This document shows, one piece after another, positions 13,801 through 28,101 of a stretch of DNA of 64,000 nt; the stretch's first letter is position 1; each line of letters starts with the position of its first letter. Below the pieces are notes generated by a model. It saw only the letters and a list, made by a program, of their open reading frames with translations. It searched no databases and was not told the origin of the DNA. The stretch is taken from positions 434,001 to 498,000 of the forward strand of contig JAPMAC010000221.1 in the NCBI GenBank assembly GCA_028671895.1, in the 5' to 3' direction. This stretch comes from Oenanthe sinensis. Lineage: Eukaryota > Streptophyta > Magnoliopsida > Apiales > Apiaceae. The position numbers were made by a program, and so were the translations under genes.

Positions 13801-16800
13801 AGTCAAGAATGAAGCTAGAAGTTGTTTTCAAGTTCGATCGAGTCAAAAATGAAGCCTAAAATTGTTATGAATTGTTTTCAAGTTCAAAGGAGTGAAGAAT
13901 GATGATACAAGTCTTTATAAGTTGTTTCCATGTTCAAATAAGTCAAGAATGAAGCTAGAAGTTGTTTTCATGTTCGAACGAGTCAAGAATGAAGCCTAAA
14001 ATTGTTATGAATGGTTTTCAAGTTCAAAGGAGTGAAGAATGATGATACAAGTCTTTATAAGTTGTTTCCATGTTCAAATAAGTCAAAAATGAAGCTAGAA
14101 GTTGTTTTCATGTTCGAACGAGTCAAGAATGAAGCCTAAAATTGGTTTGAATGGTTTTCAAGTTCAAACGAGTGAAAAATGATGATACAAGTCTTTATAA
14201 GTTGTTTCCGTGTACAAATGAGTCAAGAATGAAGCTAGAAGTTGTTTTCAATTTCGAACGAGTCAAGAATGAAGCCTAAAATTGTTATGAATGGCTTTCA
14301 AGTTCAAACGAGTGAAGAATTATGATACAAGTCTTTATAAGTTGTTTCCATGTACAAATGAGTCAAGAATGAAGCTAGAAGTTGTTTTCAAGTTCGATCG
14401 AGTCAAAAATGAAGCCTAAAATTGTTATGAATTGTTTTCAAGTTCAAAGGAGTGAAGAATGATGATACAAGTCTTTATAAGTTGTTTCCATGTTCAAATA
14501 AGTCAAGAATGAAGCTAGAAGTTGTTTTCATGTTCGAACGAGTCAAGAATGAAGCCTAAAATTGGTTTGAATGGTTTTCAAGTTCAAACGAGTGAAAAAT
14601 GATGATACAAGTCTTTATAAGTTGTTTCCATGTTCAAATGCGTCAAGAATGAAGCTAGAAGTTGTTTTCATGTTCGAACGAGTCAAGAATGAAGCTTAAA
14701 ATTGTTATGAATGGCTTTCAAGTTCAAACGAGTGAAGAATGATGATACAAGTCTTTATTAGTTGTTTCCATGTTCAAATGCGTCAAGAATGAAGCTAGAA
14801 GTTGTTTTCAAGTTCGAACGAGTCAAGAATGAAGCCTAAAATTGTTATGAATTGCTTTCAAGTTCAAACGAGTGAAAAATGATGATACAAGTCTTTATAA
14901 GTTGTTTCCGTGTACAAATGAGTCAAGAATGAAGCTAGAAGTTGTTTTCAAGTTCGAACGAGTCAAGAATGAAGCCTAAAATTGTTATGAATGGTTATCA
15001 AGTTCAAACGAGTGAAGAATGACGATACAAGTCTTTATAAGTTGTTTCCATTTACAAATGAGTGAAGAATGAAGCTACAAGTTTTCAAGTTCGAACGAGC
15101 CAAGAATTAAGGCTAAAATTGTTATGAATGGTTTTCAAGTTCAATTAAGTGAGAAATGATGATATAAGTCTTTTTAAGTTGTTTCCGTTTACAGATGAGT
15201 CAAGAATGAAGCTAGAAGTTGTTTTCAAGTTCGAACGAGTCAAGAATGAAGCCTAATATTGTTATGAATGGCTTTCAAGTTCAAACGAGTGAAGAATGAT
15301 GATACAAGTCTTTATAAGTTGTTTCCATGTACAAATGAGTCAAGAATGAAGCAAGAAGTTGTTTTCAAGTTCGATCGAGTCAAAAATGAAGCCTAAAATT
15401 TTTATGAATGGTTTTCAAGTTCAAACGAGTGAAGAATGATGATACAAGTCTTTATAAGTTGTTTCCATGTTCAAATGAGTCAAGAATGAAGCTAGAAGTT
15501 GTTTTCATGTTTGAACGAGTCAAGAATGAAGCCTAAAATTGGTATGAATGGTTTTCAAGTTCAAACGAGTGAAAAATGATGATACAAGTCTTTATAAGTT
15601 GTTTCCGTGTACAAATGAGTCAAGAATGAAGCTAGAAGTTGTTTTCTAGTTCGAACGAGTCAAGAATGAAGCCTAAAATTGTTATGAATGGTTATCAAGT
15701 TCAAACGAGTGAAGAATGACGATACAAGTCTTTATAAGTTGTTTCCATTTACAAATGAGTGAAGAATGAAGCAACAAGTTTTCAAGTTCGAACGAGCCTA
15801 GAATTAAGGCTAAAATTGTTATGAATTGTTTTCAAGTTCAATTATGTGAAAAATGATGATATAAGTCTTTATAAGTTGTTTCCTTGTACAGATGAGTCAA
15901 GAATGAAGCTAGAAGTTGTTTTCAAGTTCGAACGAGTCAAGAATGAAGCCTAAAATTGGTTTGAATGGTTTTCAAGTTCAAACGAGTGAAAAATGATGAT
16001 ACAAGTCTTTATAAGTTGTTTCCGTGTACAAATGAGTCAAGAATGAAGCTAGAAGTTGTTTTCAAGTTCGAACGAGTCAAGAATGAAGCCTAAAATTGTT
16101 ATGAATGGTTTTCAAGTTCAAAGGAGTGAAGAATGATGATACAAGTCTTTATAAGTTGTTTCCATGTTCAAATAAGTCAAGAATGAAGCTAGAAGTTGTT
16201 TTCATGTTCGAACGAGTCAAGAATGAAGCCTAAAATTGGTTTGAATGGTTTTCAAGTTCAAACGAGTGAAAAATGATGATACAAGTCTTTATAAGTTGTT
16301 TCCATGTTCAAATGAGTCAAGAATGAAGCTAGAAGTTGTTTTCATGTTTGAACGAGTCAAGAATGAAGCCTAAAATTGGTATGAATGGTTTTCAAGTTCA
16401 AACGAGTGAAAAATGATGATACAAGTCTTTATAAGTTGTTTCCGTGTACAAATGAGTCAAGAATGAAGCTAGAAGTTGTTTTCTAGTTCGAACGAGTCAA
16501 GAATGAAGCCTAAAATTGTTATGAATGGTTATCAAGTTCAAACGAGTGAAAAATGATGATACAAGTCTTTATAAGTTGTTTCCGTGTACAAATGAGTCAA
16601 GAATGAAGCTAGAAGTTGTTTTCAAGTTCGAACGAGTCAAGAATGAAGCCTAAAATTGTTATGAATGGTTATCAAGTTCAAACGAGTGAAGAATGACGAT
16701 ACAAGTCTTTATAAGTTGTTTCCATTTACAAATGAGTGAAGAATGAAGCTACAAGTTTTCAAGTTCGAACGAGACAAGAATTAAGGCTAAAATTGTTATG

Positions 16801-19178
16801 AATGGTTTTCAAGTTCAATTAAGTGAAAAATGATGATATAAGTCTTTATAAGTTGTTTCCGTGTACAGATGAGTCAAGAATGAAGCTAGAAGTTGTTTTC
16901 AAGTTCGAACGAGTCAAGAATGAAGCCTAAAATTGTTATGAATGGCTTTCAAGTTCAAACGAGTGAAGAATGATGATACAAGTCTTTATTAGTTGTTTCC
17001 ATGTTCAAATGCATCAAGAATGAAGCTAGAAGTTGTTTTCATGTTCGAACGAGTCAAGAATGAAGCCTAAAATTGGTTTGAATGGTTTTCAAGTTCAAAC
17101 GAGTGAAAAATGATGATACAAGTCTTTATAAGTTGTTTCCGTGTACAAATGAGTCAAGAATGAAGCTAGAAGTTGTTTTCAAGTTCGAACGAGTCAAGAA
17201 TGAAGCCTAAAATTGTTATGAATGGTTATCAAGTTCAAACGAGTGAAGAATGACGATACAAGTCTTTATAAGTTGTTTCCATTTACAAATGTGTGAAGAA
17301 TGAAGCTACAAGTTTTCTAGTTCGAACGAGCCAAGAATTAAGGCTAAAATTGTTATGAATGGTTTTCAAGTTCAATTAAGTGAGAAATGATGATATAAGT
17401 CTTTTTAAGTTGTTTCCGTTTACAGATGAGTCAAGAATGAAGCTAGAAGTTGTTTTCAAGTTCGAACGAGTCAAGAATGAAGCCTAATATTGTTATGAAT
17501 GGCTTTCAAGTTCAAATGAGTGAAGAATGATGATACAAGTCTTTATAAGTTGTTTCCATGTACAAATGAGTCAAGAATGAAGCAAGAAGTTGTTTTCAAG
17601 TTCGATCGAGTCAAAAATGAAGCCTAAAATTGTTATGAATGGTTTTCAAGTTCAAACGAGTGAAGAATGATGATACAAGTCTTTATAAGTTGTTTCCATG
17701 TTCAAATGAGTCAAGAATGAAGCTAGAAGTTGTTTTCATGTTTGAACGAGTAAAGAATGAAGCCTAAAATTGGTATGAATGGTTTTCAAGTTCAAACGAG
17801 TGAAAAATGATGATACAAGTCTTTATAAGTTGTTTCCGTGTACAAATGAGTCAAGAATGAAGCTAGAAGTTGTTTTCTAGTTCGAACGAGTCAAGAATGA
17901 AGCCTAAAATTGTTATGAATGGTTATCAAGTTCAAACGAGTGAAGAATGACGATACAAGTCTTTATAAGTTGTTTCCATTTACAAATGAGTGAAGAATGA
18001 AGCAACAAGTTTTCAAGTTCGAACGAGCCTAGAATTAAGGCTAAAATTGTTATGAATTGTTTTCAAGTTCAATTATGTGAAAAATGATGACATAAGTCTT
18101 TATAAGTTGTTTCCTTGTACAGATGAGTCAAGAATGAAGCTAGAAGTTGTTTTCAAGTTCGAACGAGTCAAGAATGAAGCCTAAAATTGTTATGAATGGC
18201 TTTCAAGTTCAAACGAGTGAAGAATGATGATACAAGTCTTTATAAGTTGTTTCCATGTTCAAATGAGTCAAGAATGAAGCTAGAAGTTGTTTTCATGTTC
18301 GAACGAGTCAAGAATGAAGCCTAAAATTGGTTCGAATGGTTTTCAAGTTCAAACGAGTGAAAAATGATGATACAAGTCTTTATAAGTTGTTTCCGTGTAC
18401 AAATGAGTCAAGAATGAAGCTAGAAGTTGTTTTCAAGTTCGAACTAGTCAAGAATGAAGCCTAAAATTGTTATGAATGGTTATCAAGTTCAAACGAGTGA
18501 AGAATGACGATACAAGTCTTTATAAGTTGTTTCCATTTACAAATGAGTGAAGAATGAAGCTACAAGTTTTCAAGTTCGAACGAGCCAAGAATTAAGGGTA
18601 AAATTGTTATGAATGGTTTTCAAGTTCAATTAAGTGAAAAATGATGATATAAGTCTTTATAAGTTGTTTCCGTGTACAGATGAGTCAAGAATGAAGCTAG
18701 AAGTTGTTTTCAAGTTCGAACGAGTCAAGAATGAAGCCTAAAATTGTTATGAATGGATTTCAAGTTCAAACGAGTGAAGAATGAGGATACAAGTCTTTAT
18801 AAGTTGTTTCCATGTACAAATGAGTCAAGAATGAAGCTAGAAGTTGTTTTCAAGTTCGATCGAGTCAAAAATGAAGCCTAAAATTGTTATGAATGGTTTT
18901 CAAGTTCAAACGAGTGAAAAATGATGATACAAGTCTTTATAAGTTGTTTCCGTGTACAAATGAGTCAAGAATGAAGAATAAGTTGTTTCCGTGTACAAAT
19001 AAGTTGTTTCCGTGTACAAATGAGTCAAGAATGAAGCTAGAAGTTGTTTTCAAGTTCGAACGAGTTAAGAATGAAGCCTAAAATTGTTATAAATGGCTTT
19101 CAAGTTCAAACGAGTGAAGAATGATGATACAAGTCTTTATAAGTTGTTTCCGTGTACAAATGAGTCAAGAATGAAGCT
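10863..19178. repeat. Satellite block with 4/5/7/13-monomer HORs
   Basis: The marker AATTAAGG, in the 137-bp monomer, occurs at 11059, 11756, 12313, 13290, 15105, 15802, 16779, 17336, 18033 and 18590. The intervals are 697, 557, 977, 1815, 697, 977, 557, 697 and 557 bp. Each equals n x 140 minus 3 with n = 5, 4, 7, 13, 5, 7, 5 or 4; the 1815 interval also loses 2 bp at a GATGATATGTC variant near 13347. The recurring order of monomer types is GGCTTTCAAG, TTCGATCGAG, TGGTTTGAAT, GGTTATCAAG, then the 137-bp type. Gain and loss of whole monomers within a 5-mer explains the pattern. Confidence 0.88.
18941..19021. repeat. Micro-duplication scar in a monomer
   Basis: The 21-bp string starting AAGTTGTTTCCGTGTACAAA is present at 18941-18961, 18980-19000 and 19001-19021. 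The last two are directly adjacent, and a partial TGAGTCAAGAATGAAG lies between the first and second. This is a break from the regular 140-bp phase. It lies less than 200 bp before the start of the large copy 2 segment, so it may be a repair scar linked to that rearrangement. Confidence 0.8.
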
Positions 19179-22100
19179 AGATGTTGTTTTCAAGTTCGAA
19201 CGAGTCGAGAATGAAGACTAAAATTGTTATGAATGGTTTTCAAGTTGAAACAAGTGAAGAAAGATGATACAAGTCTTTATAAGTTGTTTCCAGGTACAAA
19301 TGAGTCAAGAATGAAGCTAGAATTTGTTTTCATGTTCGAACGAGTCAAGAATGAAGCCTAAAATTGGTTTGAATGGTTTTCATGTTCAAACGAGTGAAAA
19401 ATGATGATACAAGTCTTTATAAGTTGTTTCTGTGTACAAATGAGTCAAGAATGAAGCTAGAAATTGTTTTCAAGTTCGAACGAGTCAAGAATGAAGCCTA
19501 AAATTGTTATGAATGGTTATCAAGTTCAAACGAGTGAAGAATGACGATACAAGTCTTTATAAGCTGTTTCCATTTACAAATGAGTGAAGAATGAATCTAG
19601 AAGTTTTCAAGTTCGAACGAGCCAAGAATGAAGGCCAAAATTGTTATGAGTGGTTTTCAAGTTCAATTGAGTGAAAAATGATGATATAAGTCATAATAAG
19701 TTGTTTCCATGTAAAAATGAGCAAAGAATGAAGCTAGAAGTTGTTTTCAAGTTCGAACGAGTCAAGAATGAAGCCTAAAATTGATTTGAATGGTTTCTAG
19801 TTCAAACGAGTGAAAAATGATGATACAAGTATTTATAAGTTCTTTTTATGTGCAAATGAGGTAAGAATGAAGCTAGAAGTTGTTTTCAACTTCGAACGAG
19901 TCAAGAATGAAGCCTAATATTGTTTTGAATGGTTTCAAGTTCAAACGAGTGAAGAATGATAATACAAGTCTTTATAAGTTGTTTCCATGTACAAATCAGT
20001 CAAGAATGAAGCTATAAGTTGTTTTCAAGTTCGAACGAGTCAAGAATGAAGCCAAAAATTGATTTGAATGGTTTCAAGTTCAAACGATTGAAAAATGATG
20101 ATACAAGTATTTATAAGTTGTTTTTATATACAAATGAGTTAAGAATGAAGCTAGATGTTGTTTTCCAGTTCGAACGAGTCAGGAATGAATCCTAAAATTG
20201 TTATGAATGGTTTTCAAGTTCAAACAAGTGAAGAATGATTATACAAGTCTTTATATGTTGTTTCCATGTACAAATGAGTCAAGAATGAAGCTAGAAGTTG
20301 TTTTCTAGTTCGAACGAGTCAAGAATGAATCTTTAAATTGTTTTGAATGGTTTTCAAGTTCAAACGAGTGAAAAATGATGATACAAGTGTTTATAAGTTG
20401 TTTCCATATACAAATGAGTCAAGAATGAAGCTATAAGTTGTTTTCAAGTTCGAACGAGTCAAGAATGAAGCCTAAAATTGTTATGAATGGTTTTCAAGTT
20501 CAAACGAGTGAAGAATGATGATACAAGTCTTTATTAGTTGTTTCCATGTACAAATGAGTCAAGAATGAAGGTAGAAGTTGTTTTCAAGTTCGAACGAGTC
20601 AAGAATGAAGCCTAAAATTGATTTGAATGGTTTCTAGTTCAAACGAGTGAAAAATGATGATACAAGTATTTATAAGTTCTTTTCGTGTGCAAATGAGGTA
20701 AGAATGAAGTTAGAAGTTGTTTTCAAGTTCAAACGAATCAAGAATGAAGCCTAAAATTGTTATGAATGGTTTTCCAGTTTAAACAAGTGAAGAATGATGA
20801 TACAAGTCTTTATAAGTTGTTTCCATGTATAAAAGAGTCAAGAATGAAGCTAGAAGTTGTTTTCAAGTTCGAACGAGTCAAGAATGAATCCTTAAATTGT
20901 TTTGAATGGTTTTCAAGTTCAAACGAGTGAAAAATGATTATACAAGTCTTTATAAGTTGTTTCCATGTACAAATGAGTCAAGAATGAAGCTAGAAGTTGT
21001 TTTCAAGTTCGAACGAGTGAAGACTTGTATCAATGGTTTACGAATTCGAACGACTCAAGAATGAAACCTAAATTTGATATTAATGGTTTTTAAATTCAAA
21101 CGAGAGAAAAATGATGCTACAAGTTTTTATAAGTTGTTTTCATGTACAAATGAGCCAAGAATGGAACTGTAAGTTGTTTACAAGTTCGAACAAGTCAAGA
21201 ATGAAGCCTAAAATTGTTATGAATGGTTTTCAAGTTCAAACGAGTAAAGAATGATGATACAAGTCTTTATAAGTTGTTTTCATGTACAAATGAGTTAAGA
21301 ATGAAGCTAGAAGTTATTTTCAAGTTCGAACGAGTCAAGAATGAAGCCTAAAATTGATTTGAATGGTTTCAAGTTCAAACGATTGAAAGATGATGATACA
21401 AGTATTTATAAGTTGTTTTTATATACAAATGAGTTAAGAATGAAGCTAGATGTTTTTTTCCAGTTCGAACGAGTCAGGAATGAATCCTAAAATATTTATG
21501 AATGGTTTTCAAGTTCAAACAAGTGAAGAATGATTATACAAGTCTTTATATGTTGTTTCCATGTACAAATGAGTCAAGAATGAAGCTAGAAGTTGTTTTC
21601 AAGTTCGAACGAGTCAAGAATGAATCTTTAAATTGTTTTGAATGGTTTTCAAGTTCAAACGAGTGAAAAATGATGATACAAGTCTTTATAAGTTGTTTCC
21701 ATGTACAAATGAGTCAAGAATGAAGCTAGAAATTGTTTTCAAGTTCGAACGAGTCAAGAATGAAGCCAAAATTTGTTTTGAATGGTTTTCAAGTTCAAAC
21801 GAGTGAAAAATTATGATACAAGTCTTTATAAGTTGTTTCGATGTACAAATGAGTCAAGAATGAAGCTATAAGTTGTTTTCAACTTCGAACGAGTCAAGAA
21901 TGAAGCCTAAAATTGGTATGAATGGTTTTCAAGTTCAAACGAGTGAAGAATGATGATACAAGTCTTTATTAGTTGTTTCCATGTACAAATGGGTCAAGAA
22001 TGAAGGTAGAAGTTGTTTTCAAGTTCGAACGAGTCAAGAATGAAGCCTAAAATTGATTTGAATGGTTTCTAGTTCAAACGAGGGAAAAATGATGATACAA

Positions 22101-25100
22101 GTATTTATAAGTTCTTTTCGTGTGCAAATGAGGTAAGAATGAAGCTAGAAGTTGTTTTCAAGTTCAAACGAATCAAGAATGAAGCCTAAAATTGTTATGA
22201 ATGGTTTTCCAGTTTAAACAAGTGAAGAATGATGATACAAGTCTTTATAAGTTGTTTCCATGTACAAATGAGTCAAGAATGAAGCTAGAAGTTGTTTTCA
22301 AGTTCGAACGAGTCAAGAATGAATCCTTAAATTGTTTTGAATGGTTTTCAAGTTCAAACGAGTGAAAAATGATTATACAAGTCTTTATAAGTTGTTTCCA
22401 TGTACAAATGAGTCAAGAATGAAGCTAGAAGTTGTTTTCAAGTTCGAACGAGTGAAGACTTGTATCAATGGTTTACGAATTCGAACGACTCAAGAATGAA
22501 ACCTAAATTTGATATTAATGGTTTTTAAATTCAAACGAGAGAAAAATGATGCTACAAGTTTTTATAAGTTGTTTTCTTGTACAAATGAGCCAAGAATGGA
22601 ACTGTAAGTTGTTTACAAGTTCGAACAAGTCAAGAATGAAGCCTTAAATTGTTATGAATGGTTTTCAAGTTCAAACGAGTAAAGAATGATGATACAAGTC
22701 TTTATAAGTTATTTTCATGTACAAATGAGTTAAGAATGAAGCTAGAAGTTATTTTCAAGTTCGAACGAGTCAAGAATGAAGCCTAAAATTGTTATGAATG
22801 TTTTTCAAGTTCAAATGAGTGAAGAATGATGATACAAGTCTTTATAAGTTGTTTCCATGTACAAATGAGTCAAGAATGAAGCTAGAAATTATTTTCGAGT
22901 TCGAACGAGTCAAGAATTAAGCCTAAAATTGTTTTGAATGGTTTTCAAGTTCAAACTAGTGAAAAATGATGATTCAAGTCTTTATAAGTAGTTTCCGTGT
23001 ACAAATGAGTCAAGAATGAAGGTTGAAGTTGTTTTCAAGTTCGAACGAGTCAAGAATGAATCCTTAAATTGGTTTGAATGGTTTTCAAGTTCAAACGAGT
23101 GAAAAATTATTATACAAGTCTTTATAAGTTGTTTCCATGTACAAATGAGTCAAGAATGAAACTAGAAGTTTCTTTCAAGTTCGAACGAGTGAAGACTTGT
23201 ATCAATGGTTTACGAATTCGAACGACTCAAGAATGAAACCTAAATTTGATATTAATGGTTTTTAAATTCAAACGAGAATGAAACCTAAATTTGATATTAA
23301 TGGTTTTTAAATTCAAACGAGTTAAGAATGGTACTACAAATTTTTATAAGTTATTTTCATGTACAAATGAGCCAAGACAGAACTCTAAGTTGTTTACAAA
23401 TTCGAACGAGTCAAGAATGAAACCTAAACTTGATATGAATTGTTTTTAAATTCAAACGAGAGAAAAATGATGCTACAAGTTTTTATAAGTTGTTTTCATG
23501 TACAAATGAGCCAAGAATGGAAATTTAAGTTGTTTACAAGTTCGAACAAGTCAAGAATGAAGCCTAAAATTGTTATGAATGGTTTTCAAGTTCAAACGAG
23601 TAAAGAATGATGATACAAGTCTTTATAAGTTGTTTTAATGTACAAATGGGTCAAGAATGAAGCTAGAAGTTGTTTTCAAGTTCGATCGAGTAAAAAATGA
23701 AGCCTAAAATTGTTATGAATGGTTTTCAAGTTCAAACGAATGAAGAAAGATGATACAAGTCTTTATAAGTTGTTTCCAGGTACAAATGAGTCAAGAATGA
23801 AGCTAGAAGTTGTTTTCAAGTTCGAACGAGTCAAGAATGAATCCTAATTTTTTTTTGAATAGTTTTCAAGTTCAAACGAGTGAAAAATGATGATACAAGT
23901 CTTTATAAGTTGTTTCTGTGTACAAATGAGTCAAGAATGAAGCTAGAAGTTGTTTTCAAGTTCGAACGTGTCAAGAATGAAGACTAAAATTGTTATGAAT
24001 GGTTTTCAAGTTCAAACGAGTGAAGAATGATGATACATGTCTTTATAAGTTGTTTCCATGTACAAATGAGTCAAGAATGAAGCTAGAAGTTGTTTTCAAG
24101 TTCGATCGAGTCAAAAATGAAGCCTAAAATTGTTATGAATGGTTTTCAAGTTCAAACGAGTGAAGAATGATGATACAAGTCTTTACAAGTTGTTTCCATG
24201 TACAAATGTGTCAAGAATGAAGCTAGAAGTTGTTTTCAAGTTCGAACGAGTCAAAAATAAAGCCTAAAATTGTGTTGAATGGTTTCAAGTTCAAACGAGT
24301 GAAGAATGATGATACAAGTCTTTATAAGTTGTTTCCATGTACAAATGTGTCAAGAATGAAGCTAGAAGTTTTTTTGAAGTTCGAACGAGTCAAAAATGAA
24401 GCCTAAAATTGTTATGAATGGTTTTCAAGTTCAAACGAGTGAAGAATGATGATACAAGTCTCTATAAGTTGTTTCCATGTTCAAATGAGTCAAGAATGAA
24501 GCTAGAAGTTGTTTTCAAGTTCGAACGAGTCAAGAACAAATCCTAAAATTGTTTTGAATTGTTTTCAAGTTCAAACGAATGAAAAATGATGATACAAGTC
24601 TTTATAAGTTGTTTCCGTGTACAAATGAGTCAAGAATGAAGCTAGAAGTTGTTTTCAGGTTTGAACGAGTCAAGAATGAAGACTAAAATTGTTATGAATG
24701 GTTATCAAGTTCAAACGAGTGAAGAATGACGATACAGGTCTTTATAAGTTGCTTCCATTTACAAATGAGTGAAGAATGAAGCTACAAGTTTTCAAGTTCG
24801 AACGAGCCAAGAATGAAGGCTAAAATTGTTATGAATGGTTTTCAAGTTCAATTGAGTGAAAAATAATGATATAAGTCTTTATATGTTATTTCCATGTACA
24901 AATGAGTCAAGATTGAAGCTAGAAGTTGTTTTCAAGTTCGAACGAGTCAAGAATGAAGCCTAAAATTGATTTGAATGGTTTTAAGTTCAAACGAGTGAAG
25001 AATGATGATACAAGTCTTTATAAGTTGTTTCCATGTACAAATGAGTCAAGAATGAAGGTAGAAGTTCTTTTCAAGTTCAAACGAGTCAAGAATGAAGCCT

Positions 25101-28100
25101 AAAATTGATTTGAATGGTTTCTAGTTCAAACGAGTGAAAAATGATGATACAAATCTTTATAAGTTGTTTTCATGTACAAATGAGTTAAGAATGAAGCTAG
25201 AAGTTGTTTTCAAGTTCGAACGAGTCAATAATGAAGCCTAAAATTGTTATGAATGGTTTTCAAGTTCAAACAAGTGAAGAATGATGATACAAGTCTTTAT
25301 ATGTTGTTTCCATGTACAAATGAGTCAAGAATGAAGCTAGAAATTGTTTTCAAGTTCGAACGAGTCAAGAATGAATTCTTAAATTGTGATGAATAGTTTT
25401 CAAGTTCAAACGAGTGAAAAATGATGATACAAGTCTTTATAAGTTGTTTCGATGTACAAATGAGTCAAGAATGAAGCTAGAACTTGTTTTCAAGTTCGAA
25501 CGAGTCAAGAATGAAGCCTAAAATTGATTTGAATGGTTTCTAGTTCAAACGAGTGAAAAATGATGATACAAGTATTTATAAGTTCTTTTCATGTGCAAAT
25601 GAGGTAAGAATGAAGGTAGAAGTTTTTTTCAAGTTTGAACGAGTCAAGAATGAAGCCTAAAATTGATTTGAATGGTTTCTAGTTCAAACGAGTGAAAAAT
25701 GATGATACAAATATTTATAAGTTGTTTTCATGTACAAATGAGTTAAGAATGAAGCTAGAAGTTGTTTTCAAGTTGGTACGAGTCAAGAATGAAGCCTAAA
25801 ATTGTTATGAATGGTTTTCACGTTCAAACAAGTGAAGAATGATGATAGAAGTCTTTATATGTTGTTTCCATGTACAAATGAGTCAAGAATGAAGCTAGAA
25901 GTTGTTTTCAAGTTCGAACGAGTCAATAATGAAGCCTAAAATTGTTATGAATGGTTTTCAAGTTCAAACAAGTGAAGAATGATGATACAAGTCTTTATAT
26001 GTTGTTTCCATGTACAAATGAGTCAAGAATGAAGCTAGAAATTGTTTTCAAGTTCGAACGAGTCAAGAATGAATCCTTAAATTGTGTTGAATGGTTTTCA
26101 AGTTCAAATGAGTGAAAAATGATGATACGAGTATTTATAAGTTGTTTCCATGTACAAATGAGTCAAGAATGAAGCTAGAAATTGTTTTCAAGTTCGAACG
26201 AGTCAAGTATGAAGCCAAAAACTGTTTTGAATGGTTTTCAAGTTCAAATGAGTGAAAAATGATGATACAAGTCTTTATAAGTTGTTTCCGTGTACGAATG
26301 AGTCAAGAACGAAGCTAGAAGTTGTTTTCAAGTTCGTACGAGTCAACAATGAAGACTAAAATTGTTATGAATGGTTTTCAAGTTCAAACGAGTGAAGAAT
26401 GATGATACATATCTTTATAAGTTGTTTCCATGTATAAATGAGTCAAGAATGAAGCTAGAAGTTGTTTTCAAGTTCGATCGAGTCAAAAATGAAGCCTAAA
26501 ATTGTTATGAATGGTTTTCAAGTTCAAACGAGTGAAGAAAGATGATACATGTCTTTATAAGTTGTTTCCATGTACAAATGAGTCAAGAATGAAGCTAGAA
26601 GTTGTTTTCAAGTTCGAACGAGTCAAGAATAAAGCCTAAAATTGTTATGAATGGTTATCAAGTTCAAACGAGTGAAGAATGACGATACAGGTCTTTATAA
26701 GTTACTTCCATTTACAAATGAGTGAAGAATGAAACTAGAAGTTTTCAACTTCGAACGAGCCAAGAATAAAGGCTAAAATTGTTATGAATGGTTTTCAAGT
26801 TCAATTGAGTGAAAAATGATGATATAAGTCTTTATAAGTTGTTTCCAAGTACAAATGAGTCAAGAATGAAGCTGAAAGTTATTTTCAAGTTCGAACGAGT
26901 CAAGAATGAAGCCTAAAATTGATTTGAATGGTTTCTAGTTCAAACGAGTGAAAAATGATGATACAAGTATTTATAAGTTCTTTTCATGTGCAAATGAGGT
27001 AAGAATGAAGGTAGAAGTTGTTTTCAAGTTTGAACGAGTCAAGAATGAAGCCTAAAATTGATTTGAATGGTTTCTAGTTCAAACGAGTGAAAAATGATAA
27101 TACAAGTATTTATAAGTTGTTTTCATGTACAAATGAGTTAAGAATGAAGCTAGAAGTTGTTTTCAAGTTGGAACGAGTCAAGAATGAAGCCTAAAATTGT
27201 TATGAATGGTTTTCAAGTTCAAACAAGTGAAGAATGATGATAGAAGTCTTTATATGTTGTTTCCATGTACAAATGAGTCAAGAATGAAGCTAGAAGTTGT
27301 TTTCAAGTTCGAACGAGTCAAGAATGAATCTTTAAATTGTGTTGAATAGTTTTCAAGTTCAAACGAGTGAAAAATGATGATACAAGTCTTTATAAGTTGT
27401 TTCGATGTACAAATGAGTCAAGAATGAAGCTAGAAATTGTTTTCAAGTTCGAACGAGTCAAGTATGAAGGCAAAAATTGTTTTGAATGGTTTTCAAGTTC
27501 AAACGAGTGAAAAATGATGATACAAGTCTTTATAAGTTGTTTCGATGTACAAATGAGTCAAGAATGAAGCTAGAAGTTGTTTTCATGTTTGAACGAGTCA
27601 AGAATGAAGCCTAAAATTGGTATGAATGGTTTCTAGTTCAAACGAGTGAAAAATGATGATACAAGTCTTTATAAGTTCTTTTCATGTGCAAATGAGTCAA
27701 GAATGAAGGTAGAAGTTGTTTTCAAGTTTGAACGAGTCAAGAATGAAGCCTAAAATTGATTTGAATGGTTTCTAGTTCAAACGAGTGAAAAATGATGATA
27801 CAAGTATTTATAAGTTGTTTTCATGTACAAATGAGTTAAGAATGAAGCTAGAAGTTGTTTTCAAGTTGGTACGAGTCAAGAATGAAGCCTAAAATTGTTA
27901 TGAATGGTTTTCACGTTCAAACAAGTGAAGAATGATGATAGAAGTCTTTATATGTTGTTTCCATGTACAAATGAGTCAAGAATGAAGCTAGAAGTTGTTT
28001 TCAAGTTCGAACGAGTCAATAATGAAGCCTAAAATTGTTATGAATTTTTTTCAAGTTCAAACAAGTGAAGAATGATGATACAAGTCTTTATATGTTGTTT

Positions 28101-28101
28101 C
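19179..28101. repeat. Large satellite segment, copy 2 (~8.9 kb)
   Basis: This is the second copy of 1521-10862. It keeps the same order of private variants, including the S2 joints at 21019, 22454 and 23191 and the 45-bp local duplication near 23230. Relative to copy 1 it lacks three 140-bp monomers: one near the start, one next to position 25480 and one near 26610. It has one additional T in the poly-T at about 23846. Scattered single-base differences exist. At 28101 it does not stop but continues into more units of the 2.2 kb HOR. Confidence 0.9.
21019..23541. repeat. S2 monomer insertions in copy 2
   Basis: S2 runs start at 21019, 22454 and 23191, each exactly 17518 bp downstream of its counterpart in copy 1. 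They carry the same 37-bp truncated joint and the same change to GATGCTACAAG and TGAGCCAAGAATGGAA. They were carried along by the large duplication rather than inserted independently. Confidence 0.85.

Noticed and set aside
18893..19081. Open frame of 62 codons
   Set aside because: Satellite read-through, created by the micro-duplication near 18980.
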